This document shows positions 63,713-64,000 of a DNA stretch of 64,000 nucleotides, one piece after another. The notes below the pieces were generated by a model, which was given only the letters and a program-made list of their open reading frames with translations, did not search any database and had not been told where the DNA came from. The stretch is from positions 1 through 64,000 of the forward strand of contig JAFKFV010000007.1 in assembly GCA_017307955.1 (NCBI GenBank). Direction: 5' to 3'. Each line of letters opens with the position of its first letter. The stretch's first letter is position 1. The stretch is from Allobosea sp. (lineage in GTDB: Bacteria > Pseudomonadota > Alphaproteobacteria > Rhizobiales > Kaistiaceae). A program made the translations under genes and the position numbers.

Positions 63713-64000
63713 GCGGCGCGAACGCTACGCCGCTGCTCCAGGTGCGCGGCGTCAAGACCTATTACGGCAAGATCATCGCCCTGAAGGGCGTCGACATCGA
63801 CGTCAACCGCGGCGAGATCGTGACGATCATCGGCGCCAACGGCGCCGGCAAGTCGACGCTGATGATGACGATCTGCGGCAATCCGCGGGCCCGCGAGGGG
63901 TCGATCACCTTCGACGGCCGCGACATCACCGGCATGCCGACGCACGAGATCGCGCGGCTGCGCATCGCGCAGTCGCCCGAGGGCCGGCGCATCTTCCCGC
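63709..64000 (+). CDS. livF: Branched-chain amino acid ABC transporter ATPase LivF (truncated by window end)
   Basis: The first 97 codons of LivF are present, from ATG 63709, which overlaps the livG stop. They include VKTYYGKIIALKGVD and Walker A GANGAGKST, then PEGRRIFP. The rest lies beyond the window. Together with LivHMG it makes a high-affinity uptake system; no periplasmic binding protein gene is in view. Confidence 0.95.
   Translation, partial: MSGANATPLLQVRGVKTYYGKIIALKGVDIDVNRGEIVTIIGANGAGKSTLMMTICGNPRAREGSITFDGRDITGMPTHEIARLRIAQSPEGRRIFP

Noticed and set aside
1..64000. CRISPR arrays, rRNA operons or complete tRNA genes
   Set aside because: No regularly spaced repeats, no rRNA sequence and no full cloverleaf were recognised; only tRNA 3' fragments are present.

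Overview
The window looks like chromosome of a facultatively denitrifying, probably methylotrophic alphaproteobacterium of the order Hyphomicrobiales (Rhizobiales). This is inferred from high GC, an NAD-dependent formate dehydrogenase of the methylotroph type, a usg gene, an FNR-controlled fused narK-narGHJI operon, and a right-hand third of ordinary chromosomal genes. No genus is claimed.

Layout. (1) 1-4.5 kb: left-over part of a conjugation module (relaxase, TraG coupling protein, ribbon-helix-helix protein), cut off by an IS3 remnant where trb genes would be expected. (2) 4.5-8.6 kb: a secreted protein, a soluble histidine kinase and an AraC regulator between two decayed IS3-family copies in inverted orientation. 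(3) 8.7-16.9 kb: formate dehydrogenase, a small membrane protein, and a type I restriction-modification locus whose HsdR has lost its C-terminus and is fused in frame to the C-terminal cupin of an oxalate decarboxylase. (4) 17.4-18.3 kb: two small hypothetical genes. (5) 18.5-34.6 kb: a complete respiratory nitrate reduction operon with its Crp/Fnr regulator. The order is narK(fused)-narG-narH-narJ-narI-PPIase-small protein-moeA-moaA-DUF2478-membrane protein-nnrS. The divergent promoter carries three Crp/Fnr-type boxes exactly 22 bp apart. (6) 35.2-42.8 kb: a six-gene minus-strand operon with sigma-like and HTH proteins, an ImmA-protease/UvrD-helicase/nuclease-like fusion, a three-domain ubiquitin-like protein, an E1-like ThiF enzyme and a DUF6527-type cysteine-rich protein. 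This is the best candidate for an under-described system. (7) 42.8-49.4 kb: a gene graveyard with a 44-bp palindrome, a recombinase-like gene, fragments of DUF1684 and peptide-ABC ATPase genes, two tRNA 3'-end fragments, a broken IS630, an AlpA-like gene and a 5'-truncated radC. (8) 49.4-64 kb: colinear housekeeping genes: 2OG oxygenase, the ATP-grasp/alpha-E/transglutaminase/Anbu peptidase cluster, usg, an alpha/beta hydrolase, L,D-transpeptidase, uracil-DNA glycosylase, an MFS transporter, and livHMG plus the start of livF.

How the parts work together. NarK imports nitrate and exports nitrite, NarGHI reduces nitrate at the membrane, and NarJ and the PPIase assist assembly. MoeA and MoaA supply molybdenum cofactor and NnrS belongs to the nitric-oxide response. 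The oxalate decarboxylase remnant beside formate dehydrogenase suggests a former oxalate-to-formate-to-CO2 route that was broken at the restriction locus. The ubiquitin-like operon combines a tag-like protein, an activating enzyme, a peptidase domain and a DNA helicase, which suggests stress or anti-phage defence. That function is inferred only.
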